A stretch of 64,000 nt of DNA from SBAX01 sp964421865 (GTDB lineage Bacteria; Planctomycetota; Phycisphaerae; UBA1845). Both the position numbers and the translations under genes were made by a program. The notes beneath the pieces were generated by a model. It was given only the letters and a program-made list of their open reading frames with translations, had not been told where the DNA came from and ran no database searches. The DNA lies in assembly GCA_964421865.1 (NCBI GenBank), contig CAYQZH010000001.1:9208-73207 (forward strand), read 5' to 3'. Shown one piece after another: positions 7,039 to 16,591 of the stretch. Every line of letters begins with the position of its first letter. The stretch's first letter is position 1.

Positions 7039-9582
7039 TCATCCCAGACGCTCCCAGGCCGCGGCGTCGAGGTTCGGGAAGGTGATCTGGCACGTCCCCG
7101 GATCGGGGACGCCCACGTGCGCCTGTCCGTTTTGGTCGAGGTTGCCCTTGCGGATCGTGGTACCGTCCGAGGCCGTTATCTCGTATGCCTCGTTGGGGAC
7201 CGGTTGACCGATCTCGTCCACCAGTTCGATCTCGATCCAGGACGTTTTTTTCTCCTTCTCCTCTTCCGGCGGGATCGCGTATCCGGCGATGTCCGCGGCT
7301 ACGACCCCCGTTGCGAGTTGACCGCCGCCGGAATAGGCCACGTCCTTGCCGGGCTGAACGCTGTCCGCGTCGATGGTCTTTTCCGGGGCCTTCAAGGCCA
7401 CGGGCGAACCGCTCCCCGCGGAGCCGCCGCTGTTGATCTTGACCATCGTGCCGAGGATGGTCACGCCGCCCGCGTCGACCTTGACGAAATTGCCGCCGAC
7501 CTTGAGGGTAATGCCGGTGCCGGACTCGATGACAATGTCCTGCCCGGCCTTGAGGTAGAGCTTGCTCCCGACCTTCTCGCTGTGGTTGCCCTTGAACTCC
7601 TCCCCCACATCACCGGCGACCTCAAGCGATTTCTTGCCGCCGATCTTTTCCGAAAAATCGAGCTTGACCTCGGCGTGCTTGTTCTGCTTGACCAGCTCGA
7701 ACTTATTCTCCTTCACGGTGAGGTGACGGTTGTGATCGACGTTTTCCACGCGGTCATTGTTCGCGCGGATGTGCAGATCCTTTTGAGCATACACTAGAAT
7801 CTGCTCTTTGTCTTTGAGGTCCTCAAAGCGGAGTTCATTCGTGCCGCCGCCGCCTTTGGTGCTTTGCGTCTTGATGACGCTCTTGGTCTTCTCATCCGGC
7901 AGTGCATAGGGAGGCATCAGGTCGGCATTGAACACCCGCCCTGTAATGATCGGCTGATCCGGGTCGCCCTCGAGGAAATCGACGATGACCTCCTGCCCGA
8001 TGCGGGGCAGGAACATGATTCCATATTGCCCGCCGGCGATCCCCTGACTTACGCGAATCCAGCAGGATGAGTTTTCGTCGAACTTGCCCTCGCGGTCCCA
8101 GTTGAACTGCACTTTCACGCGACCGTATTTGTCGGTGTAGATCTCCTCACCCGCCGGTCCCGCGACTCGGGCCGTCTGACTCCCGCGCATCACCGGCCAG
8201 GGTGTGACCCGCGGCGGGCGATAGGCTACGTCGGCCGGAATGCACTCAAATCGGCAGACGTAGGTCGGGGCATCGAAATCGGCCAGAGGCGACGCCGTTC
8301 GGTCATCCAGCAGGTTGGGACTGGCCAGGGCATCCAACGGGCTTTGCCCGGAGACGGACGCGGCGCTGGTGACATCCCGCGACACTTGACCCCCGTGGTA
8401 CAGCCATTGGGTCAGCAGCCTCTGGGCCGTCGCATCTCCGACGCGCAGTCGGGAGGCGATCTGCAGGACGCCCTCCGCAACGTTGCGCACGAGGGCGTTG
8501 TCGCTGCGCTGGGCCTGGAGCAGGGCCTGATGGACACGCGCTTCCAGGACGCTTCCCCGACCATTGGCGTCGGTGGTTGTCCGGGTCGTGGATTCCTTGC
8601 CTTCGTGCGTGACCGTGGTAATCAGATACTCGCCATTCATGGCGGCGACGGTGTGCTCCTTCAACTCGAACTTGCCGCCCGGGGTCAACCGCGGCGAATT
8701 GCTTTGCCCGACAGCGACGGTCCGGCTGCAGTCGAATTCCTCCGTACGCAGGCGTGCGATCCGCGTTCCCGCGCCTTGCTCACGGTATTCGCCGGGATAG
8801 TCGCTGATCTCAAGCCCGGCGCCCTTTCCATTGTCGTTCCTGCACTCCAGATTCACCTGCGGCTTTTCGAAATTAAAATCGCGAAGCACCACGGCCCCCG
8901 GCCGCACGGCACTGCCTTTCCGAAAACGGAAGACGTGCTCCGCGGACACGGTCATCGAAGCAGGCGGAACGTAGGGCAGACTCGAATCCCCCTCAATCGG
9001 CGGCGAGTCCGGCGCGTCCGCGAGAACCAGGAGATGGGCATCCTGGGTCTGGCGGAAATACCACCGTATTCCCTCCTCCTCCATCAGGCGGCAGATGAAA
9101 TTGTAGTCCGTCTCGCGGTACTGCACGCAGTATTCGCGCGGGGAATACTCTCCCCGAAGCTGCGACAGGTCGAATCGATCCGGCGGGATTCCCCCGTCGG
9201 TCAGAACCGTCGAGATGATTTCCTTCGTCGTTTTCTGTTGGAAAATGCGGGAGTTGTAACGGTGCGTCAGGAGCCACAGTGCGGGCACGAGCTCCGCGCG
9301 GTAGTACACTTGATCCGCCGTTTCCCCTTTCATCTCGAATCGGCTCACGATTCCGTGGAACCACCGCTGCCCCCAGTCGGTGTTGATCGATAGAACCGCT
9401 GGCTTTCCGACCATGTCCTCCAGGGCGGTCTCTTCCGGTGACGAAGCGAGTTCGATTTCAAACCGGTAGAGTTGGCAGAGCCCCTCCGCCCCGCGGTAAC
9501 GGACGACGGAGAATTGATCCACGGCGCCGCCTTCGATCTGGAAGGCGAGCTGTGCTTGACTCAAGTCGCGGATCAGAGCCAT
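7039..9582 (-). CDS. vgrG: T6SS spike protein VgrG (TssI) with C-terminal TTR-like adaptor
   Basis: 847 residues from the ATG at 9580-9582 (MALIRDLSQAQLAF), which has AAGGAG seven bases upstream; a longer frame to 9624 lacks this. The N-terminal half is gp27-like (FHGIVSRFEMKG, RLMEEEGIRWYFRQ), followed by a gp5-like OB fold (VKVQFNWDREGKFDENSSCW, GQEVIVDFLEGDPDQP) and a beta-helix of charged repeats. Residues 780-847 form an extra domain (WIEIELVDEIGQPVPNEAYE ... LDQNGQAHVGVPDPGTCQ) of the transthyretin-like type that in other VgrGs recruits effectors. This predicts that the cargo is encoded next to it, which fits the downstream island. VgrG forms the trimeric tip of the Hcp tube and is pushed into the target cell with a PAAR protein on top. 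Confidence 0.97.
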   Translation of the reverse strand: MALIRDLSQAQLAFQIEGGAVDQFSVVRYRGAEGLCQLYRFEIELASSPEETALEDMVGKPAVLSINTDWGQRWFHGIVSRFEMKGETADQVYYRAELVPALWLLTHRYNSRIFQQKTTKEIISTVLTDGGIPPDRFDLSQLRGEYSPREYCVQYRETDYNFICRLMEEEGIRWYFRQTQDAHLLVLADAPDSPPIEGDSSLPYVPPASMTVSAEHVFRFRKGSAVRPGAVVLRDFNFEKPQVNLECRNDNGKGAGLEISDYPGEYREQGAGTRIARLRTEEFDCSRTVAVGQSNSPRLTPGGKFELKEHTVAAMNGEYLITTVTHEGKESTTRTTTDANGRGSVLEARVHQALLQAQRSDNALVRNVAEGVLQIASRLRVGDATAQRLLTQWLYHGGQVSRDVTSAASVSGQSPLDALASPNLLDDRTASPLADFDAPTYVCRFECIPADVAYRPPRVTPWPVMRGSQTARVAGPAGEEIYTDKYGRVKVQFNWDREGKFDENSSCWIRVSQGIAGGQYGIMFLPRIGQEVIVDFLEGDPDQPIITGRVFNADLMPPYALPDEKTKSVIKTQSTKGGGGTNELRFEDLKDKEQILVYAQKDLHIRANNDRVENVDHNRHLTVKENKFELVKQNKHAEVKLDFSEKIGGKKSLEVAGDVGEEFKGNHSEKVGSKLYLKAGQDIVIESGTGITLKVGGNFVKVDAGGVTILGTMVKINSGGSAGSGSPVALKAPEKTIDADSVQPGKDVAYSGGGQLATGVVAADIAGYAIPPEEEKEKKTSWIEIELVDEIGQPVPNEAYEITASDGTTIRKGNLDQNGQAHVGVPDPGTCQITFPNLDAAAWERLG

Positions 9583-9721
9583 TGACGGGCTCCTTGCTCC
9601 CCATTTCTTCCGGCGCCGCGCCACTCAGGTGCGCGGCGGAAAGGCCGACCTCGCCCAACTGCGCCGCGATCGCCCGATCGCAGCCATGACGCCCTGGGTC
9701 GTAATTGGCCTCGGACTTTCC

Positions 9722-12451
9722 TCACGCACCCGCCTCCGAGAAGGTGAACTGGAACTCCCCGTTCGCGCCCATTCCCATGGCGACCTGGTCGGGCAGCGTC
9801 CCCTCCGCGATCCGCTGCAAGACCTCCCGCGAAAGCTGGGGGAGGATCTTCTGGTCGAGAAGGTGGTCGATCTGCCGCGCGCCGGCGTCCACCTGGTCAC
9901 AGCGGCGTGCGATCTCCTCGTAGACCGCCTCCCCCACGTTTAGACACATGCGATGGGCCTCCGTGAGGCGCCCCGCCACTTTGGCGATCTTCATCCGGGC
10001 GATGGACTTCAGCACCTCCTTGCCCAACGTGCAGAACGGAACGACGGTCGTCCGGGCCACGAGCGCCGGTTTGAAGTGCCCGCGCAAGTGCGGGTAAATG
10101 GCCTCGCGCAACTCCTCCCAGTCGACGGCCTCACCCGACTCGCACATCCCTTGGATCACCTCGGAGCCCAGGTTGCTGGTCATAAAGAGGACGGTGTTCT
10201 TGAAATCGACGATGCGTCCCTCTCCGTCGGCCAACATGCCTTTGTCGAACACCTGATAGAAAAGATTCATCACGTCGGCGTGGGCTTTTTCCACCTCGTC
10301 GAGGAGGACGACCGAGTAGGGGTGCTGGCGGACCGCCTCGGTCAACACCCCGCCCTCCCCGTAACCGACGTACCCGGGCGGCGAGCCCTTGAGCTGCGAG
10401 ACGGTATGCGCTTCCATGAACTCCGACATGTTGATGGTGGTCAGAAAGCGCTCACCGCCGAACAGCAAGTCGGCGACCGCCAGGGCCAGCTCGGTTTTGC
10501 CGACGCCGCTGGGTCCGACACACAAAAATACGCCGAGCGGTTGGGCGGGGTTGCGCAGTCCGGCCTTACCAATGCGCAGCTTTTCGGCGATGACTCCAAT
10601 GGCATGATCCTGCCCGACCACGCGCTCCCGCAGCCGCTCCTCCATCCGCAAAGTGCCGGCGATCTCGTCCCGAACCATCTTGCCCGCGGGTATTCCCGTC
10701 CAATCCGACACGATCGCCGCCACGGCCGAGGCATCCACGTGTGGATGGAGGAGCGGAGAGTCTCCCTGGATGCCGGCCAACGCCGGGATCGCCTTCTCCA
10801 ATTCGGCGCGCAGCACGGTCTGACGACCGGCGGCATCGGCGGGCGTCTTTTCCGCGGCGAGGGCCGCCGGCGCGGTTGCGTCCGGGGCGTCCGTGGTCCG
10901 GACGGGGCTCCGCGCCCGTCCATCGACGGGTTGCAACGCCTGAAGTTCAGCCCGAAGCTCCACGATCCGATTGACGGCATCGCGTTCACTACGCCAGCGG
11001 GCGTCGAGGGATTCGCGATCGAGCAGCAGCGTTTTGCGAGCCTCCTCCATCTCGGTGAGCACCGTCTCCTCGGTGGCTACGCCGTTGAGCCGATCGCGCT
11101 GCACGGCCTGGATGGCGACGAGCAGGTGGCCCAGCTTGCGGTCGATGTCCTCCAGAGACGCCGGCGGCGTGGATAGCCCGACGGCCACCCTCGCGGCGGC
11201 CGTGTCGAGAAGATCAACGGCCTTGTCCGGCAGGAACCGTCCGCTGATGAAGCGGCTCGAGAGCTTCACGGAAGCCGTGACGGCCTCGTCAAGAATGACC
11301 ACCTTGTGATGCTTCTCATACCTGTCTTTCAGGCCGCGAAGCATCACCGTCGCGTTTTCGATATCGGGCTCGTCGCAGCGGACGAGTTGAAAGCGGCGTT
11401 CCAGAGCCGCGTCCTTCTCGAAATACTTCTTGTATTCCGCCCAAGTCGTGGCGGCCACAGTGCGCAACTCGCCGCGGGCCAGCGCCGGTTTGAGCAGGTT
11501 CGCCGCGTCGCTTCCGCCCGCCGGACCGCCGGCGCCGATCAAGGTATGCGCTTCGTCGATGAACGACACCACGGGCTCCTTGCTGTCCTTGATCTCGCGG
11601 ATGACGTTCTTGAGCCGATTTTCGAATTCGCCCTTGACGCTGGCGCCCGCCTGCAACAGTCCGATGTCCAGAGCCAGCAACTTGACGCCTTCCAGGGACG
11701 GGGGAACGTCGCCCTCCACGATCCGCAACGCCAGCCCCTCGACGATCGCCGTCTTCCCCGTGCCCGGCTCGCCGACCAGGATGGGGTTGTTCTTCCGCCT
11801 CCGCGCGAAGATGTTGATGACCTGGCGGATTTCCTGATCGCGGCCGAAGACGGGGTCGATCTCCCCCGCGCGGGCCTTGGCGGTCAGGTCGACGGTGAAC
11901 TGGGCGAGGGCGCTTCCCTCCGCCGCCATCGCGGGGCCGGCGGCGCCTGGAGCGCCCGGGGTCGCCGAATCGGCCGGACTCTGCACGATTTCCTGAAAAT
12001 GGTCCTGGAGTTGGTCCGCGTCGATCCGCTCAAGCTCCGGCGTGAACTCGCCGACGCGGGTGTGCGATGGATTGAGCGCGAACGCCGCCAGGACGGCGCC
12101 GGGACGGATCGTGGGCAATCCGAATCGGTCTGCCAGGGCCGCGGCGGCCTGAAACAGCTCCACGACTTTTGGCGACAGCGCCGGCTTTCCGCGATGCCCC
12201 ACGGGAAGCTCCTCGAGGATACGCAACAACGCCCGGCGGATTTGTCCGCGGTCGACCTTAAAGGTGTCCAGGATCCGGGTGACGTCGCCGTAGGGCTCGT
12301 CGAACATTCGGAGCAGCAGGTGCTCGGGCAGCACTTCGAAATGGGTGCGCGATTGGCAGAGGCTCGTGGCGCCTTGGAAGGACCGCAGGCAGACGGGGTC
12401 AAACCGGGCGAGCAGCGTGCGAAAATCTTCGCTCTTGCTTGTGGTGGTCAT
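9722..12451 (-). CDS. clpV: T6SS sheath-recycling AAA+ ATPase ClpV (TssH)
   Basis: 909 residues, the normal size for ClpV. An N-terminal Clp-N domain (residues 1-150) is followed by a linker and two AAA+ modules: Walker A GEPGTGKT at 227-234 with SFIDEAHTLIGAG as Walker B, and GPSGVGKT near residue 625 with VVLLDEVEKAH. A coiled middle domain lies between. The unusual linker rich in Ala, Gly and Pro around residue 160-180 separates the N domain. ClpV unfolds contracted TssB-TssC sheath in the cytoplasm for reuse. The T6SS context (tssG on one side, vgrG on the other) separates it from ClpB. Start is the ATG beginning MTTTSKSEDFRTLLARFDP. Confidence 0.97.
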   Translation of the reverse strand: MTTTSKSEDFRTLLARFDPVCLRSFQGATSLCQSRTHFEVLPEHLLLRMFDEPYGDVTRILDTFKVDRGQIRRALLRILEELPVGHRGKPALSPKVVELFQAAAALADRFGLPTIRPGAVLAAFALNPSHTRVGEFTPELERIDADQLQDHFQEIVQSPADSATPGAPGAAGPAMAAEGSALAQFTVDLTAKARAGEIDPVFGRDQEIRQVINIFARRRKNNPILVGEPGTGKTAIVEGLALRIVEGDVPPSLEGVKLLALDIGLLQAGASVKGEFENRLKNVIREIKDSKEPVVSFIDEAHTLIGAGGPAGGSDAANLLKPALARGELRTVAATTWAEYKKYFEKDAALERRFQLVRCDEPDIENATVMLRGLKDRYEKHHKVVILDEAVTASVKLSSRFISGRFLPDKAVDLLDTAAARVAVGLSTPPASLEDIDRKLGHLLVAIQAVQRDRLNGVATEETVLTEMEEARKTLLLDRESLDARWRSERDAVNRIVELRAELQALQPVDGRARSPVRTTDAPDATAPAALAAEKTPADAAGRQTVLRAELEKAIPALAGIQGDSPLLHPHVDASAVAAIVSDWTGIPAGKMVRDEIAGTLRMEERLRERVVGQDHAIGVIAEKLRIGKAGLRNPAQPLGVFLCVGPSGVGKTELALAVADLLFGGERFLTTINMSEFMEAHTVSQLKGSPPGYVGYGEGGVLTEAVRQHPYSVVLLDEVEKAHADVMNLFYQVFDKGMLADGEGRIVDFKNTVLFMTSNLGSEVIQGMCESGEAVDWEELREAIYPHLRGHFKPALVARTTVVPFCTLGKEVLKSIARMKIAKVAGRLTEAHRMCLNVGEAVYEEIARRCDQVDAGARQIDHLLDQKILPQLSREVLQRIAEGTLPDQVAMGMGANGEFQFTFSEAGA

Positions 12452-12531
12452 GGACGTTGTTTCCGGAACTCAATCGTACCCACTGATCGTCAGACACACG
12501 GATGCGCGGCCAATCCTGCCGCGGGCGACGG

Positions 12532-13704
12532 CTAGGCAGCGGCCTCACGCCGGCGTTGGCCTGCGGCGAAGCGATCGCCATGGGGCCTCGCCGCACTGAC
12601 GCCGTTTACAAACTGAACGGACACCTCCCCCAGTACGTCCGTGCGCACCCAACTCGTAAAGCCCAGGCGGCCCGCGGATTCATCCGACCCGAGGCGCAGC
12701 GACGGAACCTCGCCCGCACGGATACGGAGCTCCAGCGTGCACGCCAACGGATCCATGCAATAGTAGCGGATGAGGGCCCGCGTCTGTGCCGTGCGTGTCC
12801 CATCCGGCAAAAACGACAAATACTCTTCCCAGCCCATCGGTCCGATCCGCACCAGGAAAGTCCCGTTCAGGTCATACACCTGTTCGCCGAGGGTGACATC
12901 GAAGCCCGGGCGACTGTTGGCTTCGCCCAGCCGGTTCTGATCGGCCGACGAGACGCGCACCCACCGTCCCAGGCAGCTTTCCACGCGGATCGACGGGTCG
13001 TTCCAGTAGTCGCGAAGCACTCCGGCAAGCGTCATTCCCGAGCGTGGATGCTGGGTGAGTACGCCCGCGTAGCGCAGCAACCGGATCGGCGGCACGCCGA
13101 GCGTCTCCGCATCCACGCCCGGCGAACACCCGATGAACCACAGGAGGTATCCGGCGATGTCGTCGCGTCCGGAAAGGGCAAACGAACGCTCAAAGCGGTA
13201 TTTGAGCCAGCTTCGATAGAAAAACGAAATGAGCCGATGATGGAACAGGTCGAGGAAGTCGCGTAGCGGCGATCCCCCTTCTTCTCCTGTCCCCCGAGCG
13301 GGCCGCGCGGACTCGACGCCCTCCACGTTCGCCCCGGACCGCGAATGGTCCACGGAGCGCAACACGTCGACGGCGTAGTGCAAGGGGAGGGGCGTGCTGA
13401 CGCCGTACAGGCCCATGAACGTCACGTCGATCTGGTAGATCGACTCGTCCTCCGACGGCCCATCGACCACCGTCGCCCGCCGAACGTCCGTCGCCGGGAA
13501 CCCCATCGAAACCTCGGGACGAAATCGGATTCGTTCCGCCGAGAGCGGTCCAACCCCACCCACCGGTGCACCACCCGCGGCGAATCGCTCCAAGAGCCAG
13601 ACCGCCGGGAAGAAATCGAATTCCCAGCCGCGGCGGACCAGACGGTCGATCAAGGACCGGTCGTGTCCGCTCATGCTTGCGGTCCCAGGAGGTTCGGATC
13701 CCAT
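12532..13704 (-). CDS. tssG: T6SS baseplate protein TssG
   Basis: 390 residues. The start ATG at 13702-13704 (MGSEPPGTASMSG) lies one base after the tssF stop, so translation is probably coupled; the frame extends further upstream but that part overlaps tssF. Family features include RRGWEFDFFPAVWLLERF at the start, the VSTPLPLHYAVDVL block, and RFERSFALSGRDDI. Two conserved FFPA/PLPL signatures match TssG (VasB/ImpH, DUF1305). With TssE, TssF and TssK it forms the wedge of the baseplate around the VgrG spike. Confidence 0.95.
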   Translation of the reverse strand: MGSEPPGTASMSGHDRSLIDRLVRRGWEFDFFPAVWLLERFAAGGAPVGGVGPLSAERIRFRPEVSMGFPATDVRRATVVDGPSEDESIYQIDVTFMGLYGVSTPLPLHYAVDVLRSVDHSRSGANVEGVESARPARGTGEEGGSPLRDFLDLFHHRLISFFYRSWLKYRFERSFALSGRDDIAGYLLWFIGCSPGVDAETLGVPPIRLLRYAGVLTQHPRSGMTLAGVLRDYWNDPSIRVESCLGRWVRVSSADQNRLGEANSRPGFDVTLGEQVYDLNGTFLVRIGPMGWEEYLSFLPDGTRTAQTRALIRYYCMDPLACTLELRIRAGEVPSLRLGSDESAGRLGFTSWVRTDVLGEVSVQFVNGVSAARPHGDRFAAGQRRREAAA

Positions 13705-13705
13705 T

Positions 13706-15514
13706 TCACAAACTCCCTCTGACCTGCGTGGGCGAAGACTGCTCGCCCCACCGCGGCGGGAACTCATGCACCACGCCGGACTTCACAAAGCGGACCGTCG
13801 TCTGGCTGAACGCGTTGATCGTCGCGTACCAACCCATGAACCGCTCCACGATCACGGCGAACAGGAAGGCGTCCCCCTCGCCGGCGAAGTGGTCCTCGTG
13901 CAGTTCAACCTCGATGCGCGACCCCCGAACCGGCGCCCCGCGGATCAACCGTTCGTCCACCGTGGCGCTGACGGTCACGATGCCGTCGAGCATCCGCTGG
14001 TGGGCCAGGGCCCGTTGCGCGTCATGTTCCGACTGAAAGTCGTACACGCTCAGAAGCTCCTTGAAACGCCGCGCGTCGGAAAGCGACACGTAGTTGAGGG
14101 AAAGGTGCGAGATCAAGCGCCAGTGCAGCGATTTCCCCGTCGGCGGACTGATCGTCGGCGTGGGGCTGAGGATGTTGCGGAAGGTCGCGCTCGGCGGCGA
14201 AGTGTCGGTCGGTTCGCGAATATCCCCCGCCCGCAGCGATCGCGGAAGGTCCCGGTTCGTGCAGGTCAATTCCATCGAAATCGTTTCATCGGCCGGGACC
14301 CCTTCCCGGCCGCGCCCGGTCACAAAGGTCATAAACGTATCCGTACCGTACCGCGACTCCTCGCCGAGGGCGCTCGGCCTCACGTGCGTCTGATAGTAGG
14401 TCGCGTCCCGGATATCCTGACCGCTCGGGTGCTGAAAGGAGTAGAAGGGAACATATTTTCGCTGGAGGCCCCCCTCCTCCTGCAACACGCCGTGGACTTC
14501 CTCGACGGAGTACACCTCGAGATGTCGCGGATCGGCCACGCCGCTCTTTGCCGGGCGGACCAGATACTGGGCGCGATCATGCCGCAACCGCAAAGGGTCC
14601 GCGCTCTGGGGGAACAGATTCATCACCGGGACGCAGTGGAGACGCACATTGTCGGCGGACACCAGCGGCGGCGGCTCCACGCGGCGATTGAACGTGATGA
14701 CCATCTCGAGCGTGGATACCAGACCCAGCTCCCGGATCGGCCCGGTCAGCCCGTCGACGTCAAAGAACAAAAACCGGTCCTTGAACGCGAAATACTCTTG
14801 CAGCAGGCGATAGCCGAGGAAGGACCGATCCGGATACGGAAGCACGCCCTCCTCGGCCGCAAGCCCCGCGGGACGAACGTGCTCTGGCCCCAGGGTACGA
14901 GACGGACGCTGGCCCTCACCCTCGGTGCGGACCGTGATGAAATCGACGTGGGCGGCGAGGAGAAGGTAAAGCGTGAAAGAGGTCCGCGGGTCGCCGGACA
15001 AGAAGAAGCGCACCGAGTCGAGGTCCAGGTCGGAGAGCTTGGCCTTCTCCGCCGTGCGGAAGCGCATCACCAGTTCCAGCGGTTTGGCCGGCAGCGCCTC
15101 CAGATGAACCTTCGTCAGCCGCCAGGGGCGTACGGTTATGGGCCAGCAGGATCGATAGCGACACCGGGTCCCCTCTTGCGGAACGCCGGCAAACTCCGCT
15201 CCCTTGGCGACGTACATTGGCGCTTGCAGTCCGGACAAATCCGGGATGATCTCCTCGATGCTCATCGACGGCACAGGACGCAAGTAATGAGGCCAGAGCA
15301 GGTTCATCAGGCTCGCCGTAATCTCCGGCAGTTCGTCGTCGAGCTTCTGGCGAATCCGGCCGCACAAGAACGCGACCCCTTCCAGGAGCCGTTCCACATC
15401 GGGATCGGACCCTCGGTCGGCCAGCACGCGCGCAATCTCCGGATTGATCCGCGCGAACTCCGGTCCGACTTCGCGGAGGTAACGCAACTCCTCTTGGTAG
15501 TAGGTGTTACTCAC
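13706..15514 (-). CDS. tssF: T6SS baseplate protein TssF
   Basis: 602 residues, typical length. Starts MSNTYYQEELRYLREVGPEF and continues with FARINPEIARVLADRGSDPD and VERLLEGVAFLCGRIRQKLD, the hallmark N-terminus of TssF (VasA/ImpG, DUF879), and PHYLRPVPSM. The C-terminal third has HEDHFAGEGDAFLFAVIVER and FMGWYATINAFSQT, also typical. It pairs with TssG in a 2:1 wedge complex. Its stop is one base from the tssG start; 72 bases separate its start from the tssE stop. Confidence 0.96.
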   Translation of the reverse strand: MSNTYYQEELRYLREVGPEFARINPEIARVLADRGSDPDVERLLEGVAFLCGRIRQKLDDELPEITASLMNLLWPHYLRPVPSMSIEEIIPDLSGLQAPMYVAKGAEFAGVPQEGTRCRYRSCWPITVRPWRLTKVHLEALPAKPLELVMRFRTAEKAKLSDLDLDSVRFFLSGDPRTSFTLYLLLAAHVDFITVRTEGEGQRPSRTLGPEHVRPAGLAAEEGVLPYPDRSFLGYRLLQEYFAFKDRFLFFDVDGLTGPIRELGLVSTLEMVITFNRRVEPPPLVSADNVRLHCVPVMNLFPQSADPLRLRHDRAQYLVRPAKSGVADPRHLEVYSVEEVHGVLQEEGGLQRKYVPFYSFQHPSGQDIRDATYYQTHVRPSALGEESRYGTDTFMTFVTGRGREGVPADETISMELTCTNRDLPRSLRAGDIREPTDTSPPSATFRNILSPTPTISPPTGKSLHWRLISHLSLNYVSLSDARRFKELLSVYDFQSEHDAQRALAHQRMLDGIVTVSATVDERLIRGAPVRGSRIEVELHEDHFAGEGDAFLFAVIVERFMGWYATINAFSQTTVRFVKSGVVHEFPPRWGEQSSPTQVRGSL

Positions 15515-15586
15515 GGGGTCCGATCACTTCGTCTCGGCCGTCATCTCGAGCGGCCTTACGTTTCCCCATCCGTCCGCCCCATTCGG

Positions 15587-16009
15587 CTACTCGCTGACTT
15601 CAAACCGCCCTTCCCGCGAGGGTGCGGTCGAGAAGCACACGCGGTGCTGCGCCGTTCGACCCACGAGCATCCCCTCGATGAGGAACGAAAGCGTCTGCTT
15701 GTCGCCCTCCTCAGCGCGATGCGTGACGCGCACCTGTCGCAGACGGGGCTCGTATTTGTCCACGGCCGTGCGGATGGCCTCCTGCATCCGCTGCACGTAG
15801 TCGCGACTGCCCAGCACCAAGTCGGTCAAGGCCGGCAGCCCGTAATCCGGCAACGCTTGGCTCAGACCGTGGCGGGAACTGAGCATCCGCTCGAGGTTGC
15901 GCCGTACAGAGTCCGCCAGAGCCTCGAAATCCTCCCGCGGGGACGGCTCGAGGCGTTCGCCCTCCCCGGTCGCCGCGATCCGCTCCAGCAGCGTCCGCTC
16001 CCGCCCCAT
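15587..16009 (-). CDS. tssE: T6SS baseplate protein TssE (gp25-like)
   Basis: 140 residues from the ATG at 16007-16009 (MGRERTLLERIAATG), which has AGAGG about eight bases upstream; a GTG three codons earlier is possible. Contains the gp25/TssE pattern: LLERI at the start, VRRNLERMLSSRHG with the conserved R-N-L-x-x-L-L-N-T/S-R-x-G-like block, YGLPAL, and the C-terminal E-P-R-L-x-x-V-R-V. TssE anchors the first sheath ring to the baseplate. Lies between hcp and tssF in the operon. Confidence 0.93.
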   Translation of the reverse strand: MGRERTLLERIAATGEGERLEPSPREDFEALADSVRRNLERMLSSRHGLSQALPDYGLPALTDLVLGSRDYVQRMQEAIRTAVDKYEPRLRQVRVTHRAEEGDKQTLSFLIEGMLVGRTAQHRVCFSTAPSREGRFEVSE

Positions 16010-16111
16010 GGAAAGCACCTCTTGGAGTCCGTGCCAGAATGCCGGTCAAGCACACGGCCGGCATCCTTACGGACGACCGAGTCAACGCCGAAGCGCCGCC
16101 CGCCTCGCGTA

Positions 16112-16591
16112 TCACCCCGCCCCCGGCGCACGCCACTTGTCCAGTTCGACCACGGAATCGGGCAGCCAGTTCCACTCCACCTCTTCGTACACGAAGCTCA
16201 CCTGTTCCATGTGCCGGTAGCTCTCGTTCGCCGGGACGAAGCTCATGGGCATGTACGGTTGGATGTCCACGATCCGGGCGTTTTTCAACGTGATCCGATA
16301 GTACTCCGCCTCGGATCGCGTCGAGGGGTCGATGCGGTAGAACATCGCCTCGACCTTGGCCAGGTTCTGGCCCGTACACAGGGCTTTGTGGAACCCGGGT
16401 GACGCCTTGTCGATAACCTTCACCACCCGGAGCGGGCTGTGGATGCGTATGCCCGTAGCCTGCCCGGTCGTCGGTTCGACCGGTTGATGCAGATGATGTT
16501 CGATCTCGAACACGTCGGACGTGTCCTCGCGCCCCTCCTTCTCCGAAGACCCCGGATACTCGCCGACCTTCAAGTTACACGGTGTTGGCAT
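16112..16591 (-). CDS. hcp: T6SS tube protein Hcp (TssD)
   Basis: 159 residues, standard size. Contains FEIEHHLHQPVEPTTGQATG, RIHSPLRVVKVIDKASP, LCTGQNLAKVEAMFYR and a Glu/Trp-rich C-terminal strand, matching Hcp (VC_A0017/EvpC family). Hexameric Hcp rings stack to form the tube that is propelled out with the spike. The start MPTPCNLKVGEYPG follows GGAGGAAGTACCC on the coding strand, a good ribosome site expected for an abundant protein. A 468-base gap separates it from tssC upstream, so it may also have its own promoter. Confidence 0.94.
   Translation of the reverse strand: MPTPCNLKVGEYPGSSEKEGREDTSDVFEIEHHLHQPVEPTTGQATGIRIHSPLRVVKVIDKASPGFHKALCTGQNLAKVEAMFYRIDPSTRSEAEYYRITLKNARIVDIQPYMPMSFVPANESYRHMEQVSFVYEEVEWNWLPDSVVELDKWRAPGAG

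Noticed and set aside
6617..7093. A 158-codon minus-strand frame before LysM copy 2
   Set aside because: It reads through the palindromic repeat element, and its composition changes with the repeats.
13673..16402. A 909-codon open frame on plus across tssE, tssF and part of tssG
   Set aside because: It is antisense to three well-identified T6SS genes, rich in Arg, His and Leu and without domains, as expected for the opposite strand of GC-rich coding sequence.
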